A stretch of 64,000 bases of DNA, from contig JAWHQI010000049.1 of NCBI GenBank assembly GCA_033032865.1, positions 2,232,001 through 2,296,000 on the forward strand, in the 5' to 3' direction. The DNA comes from Dactylorhiza incarnata (lineage: Eukaryota > Streptophyta > Magnoliopsida > Asparagales > Orchidaceae). The notes beneath the pieces are model-generated. The model was not told the origin of the DNA and searched no databases. It was given only the letters and a program-made list of their open reading frames with translations. Shown one piece after another: positions 32,091 to 43,812 of this stretch (positions are counted from its first letter, which is position 1; each line of letters begins with the position of its first letter). The position numbers and the translations under genes were made by a program.

Positions 32091-32389
32091 GGGGTCACCG
32101 CGCATCAATATATCATAACTTCATCTCATGTGGGTGTTAAATAATTACCTCCTTCTTCAACATAAACATCTGAGACAACCCCTATTGTCTCTTTGTGAGT
32201 AGTATATCATTGATGTGCATGACACATTTATCTCATACTAAAATGAGGGGATTTATATTATCTCGCAAGTTATACAAATTATAGGAAAACCGTACTCAAA
32301 TAATTACACACAATTTTTTTGGAGTCCATCCTAAGGTAGACTTGAAGGCATATATCATGTTTCACATCTTTTGGATAATTATCCTGGGA
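32091..32389. other. Unassigned sequence between the Tat element and SIRE-like gag
   Basis: AT-rich, no open frame of note. Probably part of the SIRE-like host element into which the Tat element inserted, but I cannot align it to anything else in the window. Confidence 0.3.
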
Positions 32390-33021
32390 GGATTTCAACA
32401 TATCAAATGAAGAAGATCAGGATGGATCACATCCTGCTCAGGTATGCACTCCTCACACATCTTTATCTTTTGCTTTCTTTGAAAAGACCAAGAGTGCATT
32501 ATATGATTGCTCATCATCTGAAGATGATGTAAAAGACTGCTCATCGTACAACAATGAGCACCATACTGATCTAATGGAACAATATGGTATTCTCTTGGCA
32601 GCTCTTAAAAGGAGCAAGAAATTGGTCAAATCTTAAGCTGAGGAAATAAGAATCCTCAAGCCATTCAAAGATCAAATTGATGAGAAGACCAAGGAGGTGA
32701 TTAGATTGTCCAATGAGCTTATCTTACTTCAGAAGAGGTTTGAAGCTCAGGATAGGACAATCAAGTCTCTAGAGAACAAGCTTGTTGTAGAAAGAAAGCT
32801 TGTGGATAGATTCTCTAAGACCAAAATAATTCTCCCTACTATAGATAGCTTCACCACTCAAATAGAGGAGGTTTATGCTAAAATAAGGAAATTGGAGAGA
32901 CTTCTCGATCTAAAACTATCTTCCAAAAGGTTGTCTTTCCACAAGCACCATCAGCCAAAAAGAAGGAAAAAGTTTTACCTCAAAATCCTATTCCAAAAGT
33001 AAAATCATTGACTGTGCAACC
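32390..33021 (+). pseudogene. gag: SIRE-like gag, coiled-coil part
   Basis: The frame reads SNEEDQDGSHPAQ, DLMEQYGILLAALKRSKKL and, after one stop (32633), a long Lys/Glu/Leu heptad region (KEVIRLSNELILLQKRFEAQ, TIKSLENKLVVERKL). A coiled coil before the zinc knuckle is characteristic of SIRE/Maximus gag. The reading is cut at 33021 by element N and resumes at 47444. Confidence 0.72.
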
Positions 33022-33808
33022 TGTTGGAGTTACCATTGTGATCTAGAAGTGGTCAAACATGTAGTCTCACTGCCAACGCGATATGAGTCTGCAGGGTCGC
33101 ACATAAGAGCATGTGGAGAAGTTGGAAGATTGACTGTGTTGGTAAAGGTTACCAATCACCATACAGAATGGGGTCCGGCAATTGTTGCTGTCACAATTCG
33201 TCGAATATGATTTGTCGGAATTCGTCGAATATGATTCGTGGAAACTCGACGAATGCTGATACCCGATGAATTGTTCCAGAAACCCCAATTTTTTGTGGTC
33301 TGCGGATAGCGATTCTTTTAGGTCTTTTTATGCTTCGGGTATAAATAGAACTTGTTTTAAGGGTTCAAAAAAAAAAGAAGGTTACGCCAACAGGAAGTTC
33401 AGCCGACGGAAGTGTTCCGCCTCCTGAACCCTAGTCGACGGAAGAAGTTCCGCTTCGCTCGCCTACGTAGATCGCATCGCCGGCGATCGTCGCCGTGATT
33501 GTTCTTCCTGGAGCGAACCTAGCAGTTCGTGGAAGTGCAAGGTGCTGTCGTATTTCTCCCGGCTCGTGTGGACTGCTGCAGAGACGTAGACATTATTCTA
33601 CGTAAGGACTCTCGCACAGCCGACGACAAGACTCTTCTTCTTGGAGCATTTAGGTTGGATTTGATCCAACTCCACTAAGGTAATTTATGCCTAGTAGTTT
33701 TGATTAGCTTCTTGATTCAATGTTCATGGCCCGATCCAAACTCTTTTGGGTTGTTCTCGTTATTTCCGCTGCGCCTACATATGATGTATGGCTGTAGAAA
33801 ACCCAATA
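33022..33808 (+). repeat. 5' LTR of copia N
   Basis: TGTTGG to CCCAATA, matching 46659-47443. TATA box GGTATAAATAGA at about 33338-33350. Upstream of it (33195-33255) are repeated ATTCGTCGAAT motifs. Confidence 0.93.
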
Positions 33809-33809
33809 G

Positions 33810-33825
33810 TGGTATCAGAGCGAGG
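33810..33825 (+). other. Primer binding site of copia N
   Basis: TGGTATCAGAGCGAGG, one base after the LTR; initiator tRNA-Met type. Confidence 0.85.
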
Positions 33826-34002
33826 TTACGGCCATGAATGTTGTTTCAGAAGTTAGGTTATTCCAGTACGTGCAAATCTAGGTATTTGGAAGCGTTCTAA
33901 ATGTCAAGATTTCTTCCTGGAACATCAAAAGTTGATGATTTTTCCAAGGGAATTCGGTGGTGATTTTGAAAAATTTGGACGGGGCTCTGCCCCGCACCCC
34001 GC
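33826..34002 (+). other. Leader of copia N, first part
   Basis: No gene. It contains a block (GTTCTAAATGTCAAGATTT) that recurs in diverged form at about 44120-44140 on the other side of the composite, and it ends in a self-complementary GGGGCTCTGCCCC. Confidence 0.6.
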
Positions 34003-35945
34003 AGATGGCGTGGAGAACACGACGGCTAATGTAGAGAGAGTTTTAACCTTAAGACATTTGACCTTATTTATAGTGTCTGAGTTAGAAGTTGAAGTGTCAT
34101 TTGTTAAATGTCTGACTAACTCGAGTTTAGCTGTAATGATTGATCTTAGTCCTAATTAAGAGTCTGCTGACGATTGGATATCGTCGTAATGCAGATCTTT
34201 CGACGATACCAATTATCATTCCGGCGATATGGTTTTTGAAAAATTACTTTTACAATATTAGATGAAGATGAGTTTATGTGTTAAACATTAACATGGTTAC
34301 CTTCACCTTGGCCTCTAAGTCTCCTTGAGCTAGTGGCTCCCCCTCGATGGAATGTCCACTTATCTTTACTTCTAGATCCCCCTAGATTAGTACACCTTGG
34401 TATGTGGTGAGTTTTTCTTAGTCCAGAGCTGATCCTGCAGCACTTATTGTCCATTAGCCTTGTTTGCTTTTTAATGGCAAAATGGACCACCCTGCAAGAC
34501 AGATTTAATATCCCTTAGTAACCCAAGGTGACTTGGGTCCTAGGTTCTTGTTAGCTTTGGTGGGCATACTGGGTATAACTGCCCTATGATATACATAGTG
34601 ATTATGAAAAAGATTATTTGCCAGTTTAGCATTTGTTACCCTTGGACCAGTTGGATTGTACCAACAATTAATTGCAAAGTGTCATGTCTTTCCACAACAC
34701 CAACATTCATACCTATTGTATCTTCTTTTTTGGTTGACTGTATGAGTAGGAGTTCTTTGTGTGTGAACAAATGAATGAAGCAAAGAAGGTGAACTGTGTT
34801 GATGGTAGATGTGATGTTTGCTGTCATCATTCACTGTTTTCCATCTGGAGTCAGTCTTCTTTAAGGGTTTCTTCTCTTCTCTGGGCTCAGCAAATTTCTG
34901 CCTCCTCATAACTTCCTGAGGTGCCTTTGTGGTTTTTGGCATGTTCTTTGTTCCCCTTGTGGAGCTTCCAATCTTGAAATACCCAAGGTTGGATTGCCCA
35001 ACATTCTTGTTGGAGGGTGAGATTACCTTCCTCAAGCTAGCCATCTTCTCACAGGGTCTGCCTGATCTGTCTTCCTTGAATCATCTCTGCTCCCTTCTCT
35101 GAGTGTAGCAGCAACCATTTACCAGAGGAAGAGAAGTCTCTGTTTTGGAGGAGCTTGTCACAGGCTTTACTACAAAGGGGAGTTTACTCTCCATCCTTCT
35201 GGTGTTGTCATTCTTAGATTTCAGGACTTTGGGCTGAAATTTGTCCTTCTTCAGAAGAGCTACTTCTCTGGTTAGTGAGCAGCACAACTTCTTGCTCTCA
35301 ATCAATGCCTTCAGAGTTTTCCAAATTTATCTATCAAGTCGAGGTTGGAGCTTGCCTTGAAGTCCTTTTTGAGTTGACAAAACTCTGCATTCTCTAGAGT
35401 TACCCTTTATGCTTTCTCTGAGAGATCAAGATTTCTTGCTTGAAGGGAGGAGATCTTTGCTTCCTGCTCCTTGCACAGCATCTTGAGCATCTTGACATCT
35501 TCTAGGGTATCATTGTATGACTTGGACCAGTCATCATTCCCAGATGTGCTCGTCTCTGAATCTGAGTCTGGGGTAGATAGAGGAGCTCTTATGCATACTT
35601 GTTCAGGTGAGACTTCATCCTGAACTTCTTCCTCTGACTCAGATAGGACAGTCAATCCAAACTGAGTCTTCTCTTTTGAGTATGAACAACTTGAGTCACT
35701 GTCACTCAATGTTTTGACTTTCTTCTTAGCTGCTTTGCTTCCTTCTTCTTCTGATCCTTCCATAAGGATTGATAGAGAGTCCCACATCTCCTTAGCTGTG
35801 GTGCAGTGGATCAGTTTCTGGAGTATGGGAGTATCAACTACATCAGCTAAAATTTCCTGGGCCTTCTTGTCTAAGTTGACTAGGATGATCTCATCTTCAG
35901 TCATTTTCTTGGTCACTGTCTTAAGAACATAAGATCCTTCTTGAA
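34003..35945 (-). repeat. Left arm of a 1.94-kb inverted repeat
   Basis: It is the reverse complement of 41876-43812 along its whole length, from AGATGGCGTGG here to CCACGCCATCT there. Encoded peptides differ at about 9 of 169 positions over one compared segment. It holds SIRE-like gag and, at 34003-34280, an LTR-like promoter with a minus-strand TATA box (CACTATAAATAAGG, about 34062-34075). Confidence 0.92.
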
Positions 35946-36111
35946 AAATTTGGAACATTCTAGGATCCATTGCTTCCATGAATATTCTTGCTCTAACTTT
36001 CCAAATGGAAAAGTTCTCCCTGGAACATATAGCTATTCCTGACTCCATAGCTATGATACTTAGACACCCAATGGCAGATCTGTTCAAGCTGTTAAGCTTT
36101 TCTTTGAACAA
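34280..36111 (-). pseudogene. gag: SIRE-like gag, minus strand
   Basis: It starts just after a PBS (36112-36127). The frame 36111-35407 has ENFSIWKVRARIFMEAMDPR, KMTEDEIILVNLDKKAQEIL and CTTAKEMWDSLSILMEGS, the copia gag domain. It continues with an acidic Ser-rich stretch and a coiled coil (YNDTLEDVKMLKMLCKEQEA). After a stop the reading goes on in neighbouring frames (ALIESKKLCCSLTREVALL). It ends with a zinc-knuckle remnant (RYECWCCGKT, stop, HFAINCW) and KANKNLGPKSPWV. There is no protease or later pol after it. At about 34280 it passes into an LTR-like promoter. Confidence 0.82.
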
Positions 36112-36127
36112 CCTGGCTTTGATACCA
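36112..36127 (-). other. Primer binding site of the minus-strand SIRE-like element
   Basis: Minus-strand TGGTATCAAAGCCAGG between the LTR (36130) and gag. Confidence 0.8.
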
Positions 36128-36129
36128 CT

Positions 36130-37937
36130 TGTTGTTTATTGGGTCAACTTTATCACCTAGAGAGGGAGGGGGTGAATAGGTTTTACAAATTATATTATCC
36201 CCTTTTTGGTGTTCTTGATTTCTGGTTAATAGATCTATAAAATAGAAAGCACAACGCAGAAAACACACAACGATCTATAGAGGTGCCTCAAGACCGGGTG
36301 TCTTGAGTAGTCCTATGTCCCTCTGCGCCTACCCAACAGTGTGCTAGGCTCGGCAAAGGCCGCCAAATCTTCAGGCCCTCAAGCCTTACAACACGGACCC
36401 GCAAGTCCCAACAGCCTACGCCCGCAAGCCCCTACTGCCCCCGAGCCCGCAAGCTCGACACTCAGGCCCTCAGGCCCTACCTAGCCAGACCCGCAAGTCT
36501 AGCCTCTGCCCTGGCCCTCAAGCCTCACAAGTCTCAAGCCCTCAAGCTTGACAAACAGGCCCGCAAGCCATACCTAGCTAGACCCGCAAGTCTAGCCTCT
36601 ACCCTGGCCCTAAAGCCTCATAGGTCTCCAACCCTCAAGCAGGACAAATAGGCCCGCAAGCCTTTACAAAGATTACAGTAAGAAAAATTGTTACTTTTGC
36701 CTGATGGTGATTGACGACTTTAGCCTGATGAAGATTGGCTTCTTTAGGTTGAAGAAGATACTTCTTGATCTGGAGATTCAGCACTGGATCTTCTTCAGCC
36801 TTCACATCTTTTGCCTGATGTTGATCGGCAACTTATCAGGTGATGATGATGACTGATTCTTCAGTGAGCACTTGATGCTTGCTCTCTACTTGATCTTCAT
36901 CTTTTCCGCAGAGAATACTGTTCTATTGATGTGTAGCGGCGGGATTCTTTTTCTTACTTTTTCTCTTGTTCGAAGAAGTTTTCTAGGGCATCACTGATCC
37001 CTTTTATAGGACAGATTAGCCGCATAACGGTAATATGTGATGTCCTTTAATGTCAGACGCACATTCTATAAGAGCACACTCTGATTGGACAATCAGGTCG
37101 CGACATTAAATGCTGACAGCGCATCTGCAACGTTTGAATTCTGTCTCGACGATATTTCCATCTTCAATCTCATACCGACTGTATCTCGACGATATGGACA
37201 ATATCTCGACGACAGGACTTTGTCGATGCCTTGGGCTTTAGTAGACCTTCAAGTCTTCTTACTTCTGCCTGTCATACTGGTATCTCGACGATACGAGATA
37301 TTCTTGCTCTTCTGTATATACGATGATACGCTATCTTTGATTGTGTCATCGTAATCACCTTGATTTCTCAACGACATGCCTTCTTTACGACGATGTTCGA
37401 CGCCATCAGTCATACTTAGCCTTTTCAGCGACAAGGCTTCTTCACGACGATGTTTGTTCTTTCTCGACGACAAGGCCACTTTGATGAAGTCGACGTTACA
37501 GCGTCTTCTCTCCGTTCGACGATCTTGCCGAGTCTCAGCGGTCGACGATCTTCCTTCAGAGTTCGACGATCTTGCCGAGTATCAGCGGTCGACGATCTTT
37601 CTTCCGAGTTCGACGATCTTGCTTCTGCGTTCGACGAACACGCCAATTCTCAGCGGTCGTCGATCTTCCTTCTCAGTTCGACGATCTCCATTCTGCGTTC
37701 GACGAACACGCCAAATCTCAGCGGTCGTCGATCTTCCTTCTGATTTGACGATCTTCATTCTGCGTTCGACGAACTCCCTTCTTGACGATATATAGTACTT
37801 TCAGGAATAGTTAAAGTACTTGACATTTGTCGATCTCTGCAAGCATGAACAAGATGGAGCATTAAATATAGCTTGAACTTATCATTGAGCTGAGCACTTC
37901 TTCAAATCAGGAACATTGCTGGACACTGTTCCCAACA
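36130..37937 (-). repeat. SIRE-like LTR, minus strand
   Basis: Minus-strand start TGTTGGGAACAGTG resembles the start of the other SIRE-like LTR (62390, TGTTGGGAAAACTG). The end is TTCACCCCCTCCCTCTCTAG-like followed by AACAACA, a typical SIRE/Opie LTR end. TATA box CCTATAAAAGGG at 36999-37010 (minus). U3 holds repeated CGACGATATC and TTCGACGAA motifs (37140-37790), and R-U5 holds repeats such as GACCCGCAAGTC and GGCCCTCAAGCC (36290-36660). Its outer end cuts the RNase H of copia P at 37938. Confidence 0.85.
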
Positions 37938-38837
37938 GTAATCATCATCTGCTTGATGCTTTTCCATGAAACAGCCCCACCGACTAACTTGAAAATGTAT
38001 CCAGAAGTTGACTTTCGATCATCCCCATAACCCGCAAAATCTGAGTCCGTATAGCCCACCAATTCTAGATATTGTTCTTTATAGTAGACAAATTTAAAAT
38101 CTTTTGTTCTCTTTAAATACCTCAATACCTTCTTAGCAGCCACCCAATGAGCGGGTCCTGGGTTCGACTGATCTGCCTAGAAGACCCACTGCAAAGGCAA
38201 TGTCCGGTTTGGTGCAGACCTGGGCATACATTAAACTACCTACTGCACTGGCATATGGTATATTCTTCATGGACTCTCTCTCAATATCATTTCTGGGGCA
38301 TTGTGACAGACTTAACTTGTCACCCTTAATCACTGGCACATCTCCAACCTTACATTAGATCATGCTAAATATCTCAAGTACACGCTCAATGTAAGCCCTC
38401 TGTGAGAGTCCTAATGTATGATGAAATCTATCCCTAATGATCTCAATACCTAGAACAAAAGAAGCTTCCCCAAGATCCTTCATATCAAAATGTTTAGATA
38501 ACAACTGCTTTGATTCATGTAGAAGTCACAAATCACTGCTTGCAAGCAAAATATCATTTACATAGAGAATTAAGAAGATGAATTTGCTCCCACTGATCTT
38601 GAGATATATGCAGCGGTCTACTTTATTTTCAACAAAACCAAATGAAGTAACCACCTCATCAAATTTCAGATACCATTGCCTTGAGGCTTGGTTTAAACCA
38701 TATAGGGATTTCTTGAGCTTGCACACAAGTTGGTCAGAACGACCAGACTTGAATCCCTCAGGTTGTACCATATAGACTTCTTCATCCAGGTCGCCATTCA
38801 AGAATGCGGTTTTAACGTCCATCTGGTATAGATCCAA
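37938..38837 (-). pseudogene. pol: Copia P reverse transcriptase C-terminus and RNase H
   Basis: RT (38837-38526) has [20 protein letters not shown] and SLYGLNQASRQWYLKF. The catalytic motif reads YVND, an Asp-to-Asn change that should inactivate the enzyme. RNase H (38339-37938) has NIPYASAVGSLMYAQ, YTDSDFAGYGDDRKSTSGYI and SWKSIKQMMI, and is cut by the SIRE-like LTR. Base 37938 onward is GTAAT, a possible target duplication whose partner I could not find. Confidence 0.85.
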
Positions 38838-38840
38838 ATC

Positions 38841-39191
38841 TTAATGAGCTACTAGTGCCATAATGACTCTAAATGAGTCTTTCGATGAAACGGGAGAGAA
38901 AGTTTCGTGGTAATCAATCCCTTCTCTTTGAGTGAATCCCCTAACAACCAGTCTGGCCTTAAACCGCTCGACCTTTCCTTTAGAGTCTTTCTTAGTCTTA
39001 AATACCCATTTAGAACCAATGGGTTTGCAGCCTTTTGGTAACTCAACTAATTCCCAAACTTTATTATGCCTCATAGACTCAATTTCATCTCTCATTGCAT
39101 CCCACCACAAATCAGATTTTGGTCCAGAAACAACTTCAGTAAATGTCACTGGGTCAACTACGTGACCAATGTCAAAATCGCTCTCACCCAA
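38841..39191 (-). pseudogene. pol: Copia P reverse transcriptase N-terminus
   Basis: Minus-strand frame with LWWDAMRDEIESMRHNKVWE, IGSKWVFKTKKDSKGKVERF and HETFSPVSSKDSFRVIMAL, the standard copia RT entry. A single stop at 38841 separates it from the palm. Confidence 0.87.
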
Positions 39192-40235
39192 ATAAGCTTC
39201 ATAGTCAGAAGAAATTGCAGACCTCCTCTCCCTAGATGATTTTCTAGGATGTGCTTGAACAACATCAATCTGCTGAGGAAACTATATGGGAGGCGGCTGT
39301 AAAGCTGGCTCCACTTCCTCTGCAGGCTCAACTATAGGTTCAGGTATCTCTAGTCCTTCAATAATAGGTAGAGTGTAATTAATAGGTCTAATTTCATTGA
39401 CGTCTTCAGTGGTATGAGAGAAACTAGGTTGCTAAGCAACATCAAACTCCAGAAACTTCACTTTTTGTGACTCAACAATTCTAGGACCTCCTGAAGGGCA
39501 ATAAATCTTAAACCCCTTTGAATGATCAGGGTAGCCTATAAAGTAGCAACGAGAAGACCTAGCGGCAATCTTACTTTATGATGGGTTATATAAACGAACT
39601 TCCGTAGGACAACCCCAAACACATAAGTGATTTAGGCAAGGTAACCTGCTGGTCCATAACTCAATAGGTGTCTTGGGCATTGATTTCGACGGAATTCTAT
39701 TAAGTATGTAAACTGTTGTTTTAAGAGCCACACCATTTTGTTCAGGACTTCCCGGCATGGAGTATTGGGCAATAATATCACAACTCTCCAAGTATTTGGC
39801 AAAAGGACCTTTATGTTGCCCAGAGGCATCGAGTCTGCCAAAATACTCACCTCATCTATCAGACCTAACAATCTTGATAACTTTTCCCAATTGTTTCTCG
39901 ACTTCAGTCTTGAAAATCTTAAATTTATCAAGAGACTCAGATTTTTCCTTAATCAAGAACAAGTAACCATAGCGGGAGAAATTATCAATGAAAGTAATAA
40001 AGTAGGTGTTCTTGCAGAGCGTAGATGACTAAGGTCCACTGATGTCCGTATGAATAATCTCCAGTAAGTCTAGACTACATGTAGCGATTTTCTTCTTAAC
40101 CCTGGTCATTTTACCCCTACAACAGTCAATACATGTCTCCAGGTCACTAAAATCAAGAGCAGGGAGAATTTTTACCTTAATCAATCTCTCTACTCTATCC
40201 CTAGAGATGTGGCCAAGTCTTTTATGCCACAACAT
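39192..40235 (-). pseudogene. pol: Copia P integrase
   Basis: The zinc-binding part (40235-40029) has LWHKRLGHISRDRVERL and CIDCCRGKMTRVKKK. The core is scattered over frames with an IVRSDRGGEYFGRL block and SPEQNGVALKTTVYILNRIP. The segment normally between NGVAE and the later TVYILNR block is missing, removing the catalytic Glu region. The stretch 39192-39575 is a poorly conserved linker. Confidence 0.75.
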
Positions 40236-40252
40236 GAAAAATCTTTCCTTAA

Positions 40253-41030
40253 TTAGGGGTTTTTAGAAGCAACGTTTTCTACATTACATGAAGTCGTATA
40301 AATGCCATTGGGAGCAAGACACGTCTTATATAAACAATTAGACAAAGAGCAATGGCCTACAACTTGTGATTTATAAAATAACTGAATTAAACCACCATAA
40401 ATGTTGAAACCATAATTAAGTTTGTCTAATGCAGAAACAGAAATTAAGTTTCTTCGAAATGCAGGAATATAAAATGTGTCTTTTAATAAAATCTTAAAAT
40501 CAGTATCTAAAATAAATCGAACATACCCAATGAACTCGACTTCAACTTCAGCGTTGTTGCCCACGGTGAGTCTACACTCATTCTTGCTTGACCTCCTCCT
40601 GTTGGTGAACCCCTTTAGTGTGTAAGCAACATGATTAGTTGCTCCACTATCAAGCCACCAGGAACTAGATGGGGCTTCAATTAAGTTAGATTCACATAGG
40701 ACGAGTGCAAGATGATTACCTTTAGGTGCGAACCCACGCTTCTCCATCCAAGCTTTAAACTTTAGGCATTCAGACTTCACATGTCCTTTCTTCCTGTAGA
40801 AGAAACAAGTCGGAGGCTTCTTTATGGGACAAGTAAAATCCTTTGCTCCACTCGACAAACCGTCCTGAATCTTGATTGGAGCCTTGGACTTCATCATCTT
40901 CTTCTTCTTGAATGAAGGCCTCGAAACATACAGAGCGGTGTGGGTCTTCTCACTTTTCAGCTTCTCTTCTTCAGCAACACATCGAGTGATGAGATCATTA
41001 TGTTTCCAAGCCTCATCTTGAGAATTGTAT
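40253..41030 (-). pseudogene. gag: Copia P gag end and protease
   Basis: It begins (minus strand, 41030) with EEEKLKSEKTHTAL and a basic stretch, then a zinc knuckle CFFYRKKGHVKSEC whose second Cys is Tyr. The protease active site is WWLDSGATNHVA, with DTFYIPAFRRNLISVSALDK later, as in copia. The N-terminal part of gag is cut at 41031 by a gypsy LTR fragment. Confidence 0.83.
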
Positions 41031-41031
41031 G

Positions 41032-41875
41032 TGTAACATCCACAATCCTTATAGACCCCTGGTTGGTATTAGGGCATGGGTGGTGTGCTGAGTGGCCACT
41101 AAGGCCCTTGGACCAAGTGGAGTGTGCTAAGTGCACACCAAAGGGCACAAAATCAACTTAGGCCAATACCACTCCCTTAGGCCAATTGACCCTCAATTCA
41201 CCAAATTGACCTCCCCCATACCACCCTAACCACTAAGGAAGACCATTACCTTGAGAATTGCACTTGGGTGGGACCCAATTGCATGAAATTGACCAAAGTC
41301 AACAATAGGTCAACATTAACCAAACTAAGTCAATTAGGGTTCAATTGACCCAACATTTTCAAATTGACCTTACCACCACACCCTAAACACTTTAAGGAAC
41401 CCATTGGACCAAAAAGCCCCCTCATGGTGGGACCAATTGACCCCAATTGACCAAAGTCAAACTTTACCCAATTTTGGTCAAATCTACACCCTTTGATTAA
41501 ATTGAACCAATTGGAGCCCCACCATGGACCAACCAACATTGGGTAGTGACAAGGGACCCAAGACCATCAAGTGGGCCCATCTCACTCATCATGTTGACCA
41601 AGTCAAAGTTAAAGTCAACTCTAGGTCAATCATGGTCAACATAGCCCAATTTAAGTGACTTAGCCCTCATAAACTTGAACCAAATCAAGCCTTGGGAACC
41701 CACATCAATTAATGACCAGGATGACCATGGCAGCTGGCTAAACATAGGTGAGTCCCTGTCCCCACATTTGAATTAAGAGAAAAGGAGGAGAGAGAGTAAG
41801 GGGACAAAAAGAGAAAAGCAAAAGCTTGGCCACCCTTTACACCCAAGCCAATCACTCTTGGGGCTTGGGAAATTG
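41032..41875 (+). repeat. Truncated gypsy-type LTR with many TTGAC motifs
   Basis: It starts TGTAACATCC, a common start of plant Ty3/gypsy LTRs, inside copia P gag and is cut at 41875 by the right inverted arm. No PBS, PPT or coding sequence accompanies it. By eye I count at least fifteen TTGAC or GTCAA cores, many as AATTGACC. The identification as an LTR rests on the start and composition only. Confidence 0.5.
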
Positions 41876-43540
41876 TTCAAGAAGGATCTTATGTTCTTAA
41901 GACAGTGACCAAGAAAATGACTGAAGATGAGATCATCCTAGTCAACTTAGACAAGAAGGCCCAGGGAATTTTAGCTGATGTAGTTGATACTCCCATACTC
42001 CAGAAACTGATCCACTGCACCACAGCTAAGGAGATGCGAGACTCTCTATCAATCCTTATGGAAGGATCCGAAGAAGAAGGAAGCAAAGCAGCTAATAAGA
42101 AAGTCAAAACATTGAGTGACAGTGACACAAGCTGTTCATACTCAGAAGAGAAGACTCAGTTTGGATTGACTATCCTATCTGAGTCAGAGGAAGAAGTTCA
42201 GGATGAAGTCTCACCTGAACAAGTATGCATAAGAGCTCCTCTATCTACCTCAGACTCAGATTCAGAGACGAGCACATCTGGTAATGATGACTGGTCCAAG
42301 TCATACAATGATCTCCTAGAAGATGTCAAGATGCTCAAGATGCTGTGCAAGGAGCAGGATGCAAAGATCTCCTCCCTTCAAGCAAGAAATCTTGATCTCT
42401 CAGAGAAAGCATAAAGGCTAACTCTAGAGAATGCAGAGTTTTGTAAACTCAAAAAGGACTTCAAGGCAAGCTCCAACCTCAACTTGATAGATAAATTTGG
42501 AAAAACTCTGAAGGCATTGATTGAGAGCAAGAAGTTGTGCTGCTCACTAACCAGACAAGTAGCTCTTCTGAAGAAGGACAAATTTCAGCCCAAAGTCCTG
42601 AAATCTATGAATGACAACACCAGAAGGATGGAGAGTAAACTCCCCTTTGTAGTAAAGCCTGTGACAAGCTCCTCCAAACCAGAGACTTCTCCTCCTCTGG
42701 TAAATGGTTGCTGCTACACTCAGAGAAGGGAGCAGAGATGATTCAAGAAAGACAGATCAGGCAGACCCTGTGAGAAGATGGCTAGCTAGAGGAAGGTAAT
42801 CTCACCCTCCAACAAGAATGTTGGGCAATCCAACCTTGGGTATTTCAAGATTGGAAGCTCCATAAGGGGAACAAAGAACATGCCAAAAACCACAAAGGCA
42901 CCTCAGGAAGTTATGAGGAGGCAGAAATTTGCTGAGCCCAGAGAAGAGATGAAACCCTTAAAGAAGACTGACTCCAGATGGAAAACCGTGAATGATGACA
43001 GCAAACATCACATCTACCATCAGCACAGTTCACCTTCTTTGCTTCATTCATTTGTTCACACACAAAGAACTCCTGCTCATACAATCAACCAAAAAAGAAG
43101 ATACAACAGGTATGAATGTTGGTGCTGTGGAAAGACATGACACTTTGCAATTAATTGTTGGTACAATCCAACTGCTCCAAGGGTAACAAATGCTAAACTG
43201 GCAAATAATCTTTTTCATAATCACTATGTATATCCTAGGGCAGTTATACCCAGTATGCCCATCAAAGCTAACAAGAACCTAGGACCCAAGTCACCTTGGG
43301 TTCCTAAGGGATATTAAATCTGTCTTGCAGGGTGGGCCATTAAAAATCAAACAAGGCTAATGGACAATAATTGTTGTAGGCTCAGCTCTGGACTAAGAAA
43401 AACTCACCCCATACCAAGGTGTACTAATCTAGGGGGATCTAAAAGTAAAGATAAGTGGACATTCCATCGAGGGGGAGCCACTAGCTCAAGGAGACTTGGA
43501 GGCCAAGGTGAAGGTAACCATGTTAATGTTTAACACATAA
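41876..43540 (+). pseudogene. gag: SIRE-like gag, plus-strand copy
   Basis: The frame 41905-42414 repeats the minus-strand gag (KMTEDEIILVNLDKKAQGIL, CTTAKEMRDSLSILMEGS) but lacks its first 60 or so codons, because the arm begins inside the gene. After a stop, 42484-42741 and 42880-43140 continue the coiled coil, a basic region and the zinc-knuckle remnant RYECWCCGKT. It is followed by KANKNLGPKSPWVPKGY and a stop. Confidence 0.82.
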
Positions 43541-43812
43541 ACTCATCTTCATCTAATATTGTAAAAGTAATTTTTCAAAAACCATATCGTCGGAAATGAT
43601 AATTGGTATCGTCGAAAGATCTGCATTACGACGATATCCAATCATCAGCGGACTCTTAATTAGGACTAAGTTCAATCATTACAGCTAAACTCGAGTTAGT
43701 CAGACATTTAACAAATGACACTTCAACTTCCAACTCAGACACTATAAATAAGGTCAAATATCTTAAGGTTAAAACTCTCTCTACATTAGCCGTCGTGTTC
43801 TCCACGCCATCT
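41876..43812 (+). repeat. Right arm of the 1.94-kb inverted repeat
   Basis: Reverse complement of 34003-35945. The outer part (43540-43812) has a TATA box ACTATAAATAAGG (43741-43753) and CGACGATATC motifs, so it looks like U3-R of an LTR. No target duplication flanks the pair. Confidence 0.92.

Noticed and set aside
37376..37795. Plus-strand 139-aa frame rich in RRS words
   Set aside because: It is a translation of the TTCGACGATC-type repeats in the SIRE-like LTR, in the direction opposite to the element.
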